Shown here: positions 30,566 to 32,029 of the stretch, in pieces
Layout: each line of letters begins with the position of its first letter
How positions within the stretch are numbered: position 1 is the first letter of the stretch
IMG/VR virus record: IMGVR_UViG_3300027142_000028
Location: 1 to 32,029 of that record
Length of the DNA stretch: 32,029 nucleotides
Reading direction: 5' to 3' (one strand)
Origin: a virus
Translations under genes and position numbers: made by a program
Notes under the pieces: generated by a model
Databases searched by the model: none
Told to the model about the DNA's origin: nothing
The model's input: the letters and a program-made list of their open reading frames with translations, nothing else

Positions 30566-32029
30566 TGGCAGAAGAAAAACTTGATCTAGTTTCACGAGAA
30601 CAGGCTCTTCGTGTCGCACGCATGCTTGGCTGTCAAGGTGCACATGAAGCCGAAAAGGGTTGGATGCCGTGTGGGTCGCATGAAGAATATGAGGCGATCA
30701 AAAAAGGCAAAGAAGAATATCTAAAAGTCCTTGCCGCTAAGAAGAAAAAGCCTTTGCCTAGGATGGTTCAACGAACTAAGCGTTTAGAAACAAAGTCTGA
30801 TGCATATTACGAGAATCGTGCTGACGCTGTTGCTATTTCTAAGGCTCGTGGTTGTGGTGGTGTGCGTACTGTCCTGCTTGCAGGTAAAAAATATTATGCG
30901 GTTTGTAACCATAGGGCACCCAAACGGGGTTGGGAAAACCTTGATGAGAAACCTATTACGGGTATCGCAACTCTGCCGGGTGGTGGACTTGTGTCTGGTT
31001 CGTTTTCTGGTAAGTCACTTGAAGAGAAGGGTTTCGTTAACTTTGTTAGCCGTTCAACAGACCCTGATACTTTTAGTGATCCTGAGTCTGCCCGTATCCG
31101 TGCACGCAACCTTGGCTGTATTGGTATCCGTCGTTATACGGCACGAGATGGGAAACTTGTTTGGTTGCCTTGCACGAATGTTTCTGACTACAACCGTGTA
31201 ACAGGTATCCGAGGGGATAACAGTCCTAGGAACAATCCTCGCCGACAAGGTTCAAAATTTGGGAAAAAGGTTTTAGGTACACCCATCGGTGGCGGATCTA
31301 ACGAAGACGGTGACGGGGACGGGTTCACAACTGGTGGGATTATTGGTGGAGAAGACAAAATCCCAGTTATCGCAAAAATTGATTTGCTTGACACGAATTA
31401 TAAATTTGATATCCCTGAAGCAAAAACAGAAGCCGGGAAAGAACTACAAAAGATTGTTAATGGAAAATCGTTTGACAGAGAAACACTAATTGGTGCTTTA
31501 GGTAAACTTAAAATAAGTATTTACCCTTATTCGTCGGCTGTAATTGAGCCTCAAAAATTGGGGTATAACAATTTTGATGAAATGGATTTTTCTAGTCAAA
31601 GATTCAAAGATGCGGTTTACGCTTATCAAAAAGAAAGAAATTTTGCCTTTCATATTGCTCTAGAAAAAAGTTTGAGTGGCGCAACCCTACCAGTGGCAAA
31701 AAATTACGAAATTAAATACCTCCCCGAAAGTCCCACTATTTTAAACCCAACAAAACCACACACTTATTTTGGTGATTTACTTACAATCAAAGACAACAAT
31801 AATGAACATAAAATAAAAATAAAAGACTTAAGTCCACCAAACCATTCTATTGTTAAACCTTCTGGTCTTGCGAGATGGGAAAGAGGTGCGTCAAGTAAAA
31901 GAGAAGGGAGCGCCGCCGAGAATTTTCATAAAGAATTAGGTTGGTTTGCATCACAAATAGCAAACATAGTTGCCCCATTTGAGAAGCCTGATAGCAAATG
32001 GCGTGGTGTAAGTAGGGGAGGTGCACCAA
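30565..32029 (+). CDS. Protein with three Cys-repeat units (partial at right edge)
   Basis: At least 488 residues; the frame is open to the window end. The first 215 residues contain three repeats of one unit: REQALRVARMLGCQGAHEAE with GWMPC and a following EEYE; RADAVAISKARGCGGVRTVL with YYAVC; and ESARIRARNLGCIGIRRYTA with VWLPC and DYN. Each has a helix, a GC-G turn and a second Cys about 13-17 residues later, so each may be a small disulfide or metal unit. A Gly/Asn-rich linker leads to DGDGDGF, similar to a calcium loop but without the usual acid at position 12. The rest is Lys-rich and unrecognised. Similar GCxGAH...WMPC units occur in aquatic phage head proteins, from memory. The start overlaps the previous stop. 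Confidence 0.75.
   Translation, partial: MAEEKLDLVSREQALRVARMLGCQGAHEAEKGWMPCGSHEEYEAIKKGKEEYLKVLAAKKKKPLPRMVQRTKRLETKSDAYYENRADAVAISKARGCGGVRTVLLAGKKYYAVCNHRAPKRGWENLDEKPITGIATLPGGGLVSGSFSGKSLEEKGFVNFVSRSTDPDTFSDPESARIRARNLGCIGIRRYTARDGKLVWLPCTNVSDYNRVTGIRGDNSPRNNPRRQGSKFGKKVLGTPIGGGSNEDGDGDGFTTGGIIGGEDKIPVIAKIDLLDTNYKFDIPEAKTEAGKELQKIVNGKSFDRETLIGALGKLKISIYPYSSAVIEPQKLGYNNFDEMDFSSQRFKDAVYAYQKERNFAFHIALEKSLSGATLPVAKNYEIKYLPESPTILNPTKPHTYFGDLLTIKDNNNEHKIKIKDLSPPNHSIVKPSGLARWERGASSKREGSAAENFHKELGWFASQIANIVAPFEKPDSKWRGVSRGGAP

Overview
The window is a piece of a tailed double-stranded DNA phage genome (Caudoviricetes) with a contractile tail, because it encodes a tail sheath, a tail tube, a portal, a large terminase and a prohead protease. 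It shows no chromosomal housekeeping genes, tRNAs, rRNAs, integrase, lysis genes or CRISPR array. Base composition is moderate to AT-leaning by eye, genes are tightly packed, and many have good Shine-Dalgarno sites. The host cannot be read from the sequence. Several head-region proteins recall those of aquatic actinobacterial phages (a tail motif like KRAKELGKEDMIPESW, Cys-rich GCxG repeats), so an actinobacterial host is a weak inference.

Left arm, minus strand, read from 11.3 kb down to 1: large terminase; a small XRE-type regulator; a recombination block (unknown 167-aa protein, Rad52-like annealing protein, Cas4/RecB-like nuclease, unknown 169-aa protein); a PAPS-reductase-like and ParB-like pair resembling IbrA/IbrB; a protein that is 31% arginine; then head-tail connector, virion morphogenesis protein, tail completion protein, a small unknown, tail sheath, tail tube, and the tail assembly chaperone. 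The chaperone reading frame continues in the -1 frame off the left edge, as expected for a programmed frameshift. The recombination genes sit between the terminase and the connector genes.

Right arm, plus strand, from 11.4 kb to the end: a two-helix membrane peptide, a portal fused to a MuF-type domain, an unusually long prohead protease with a Cys/His-rich insert, an acidic PepSY-like head accessory protein, and several small proteins. No major capsid protein was recognised; it probably lies beyond 32 kb.

From 17.8 kb to the end there is a family of modular proteins. Five carry the same 19-residue motif CPxG(T/F)xx(A/G)(N/G)(Q/R)(F/I)TDxxxxxC. In three very large ones this motif is part of a nearly invariant N-terminal module of about 110-135 residues, followed by long Pro/Arg-rich disordered linkers and different C-terminal domains: two kinase-like domains with a DRHxxN catalytic loop, and one possible acetyltransferase-like domain. 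Small genes of 85-106 codons are interleaved, and one appears fused to the front of a large protein. This looks like a polymorphic set of head-associated or injected effector proteins sharing a sorting module. It is the most novel part of the window.
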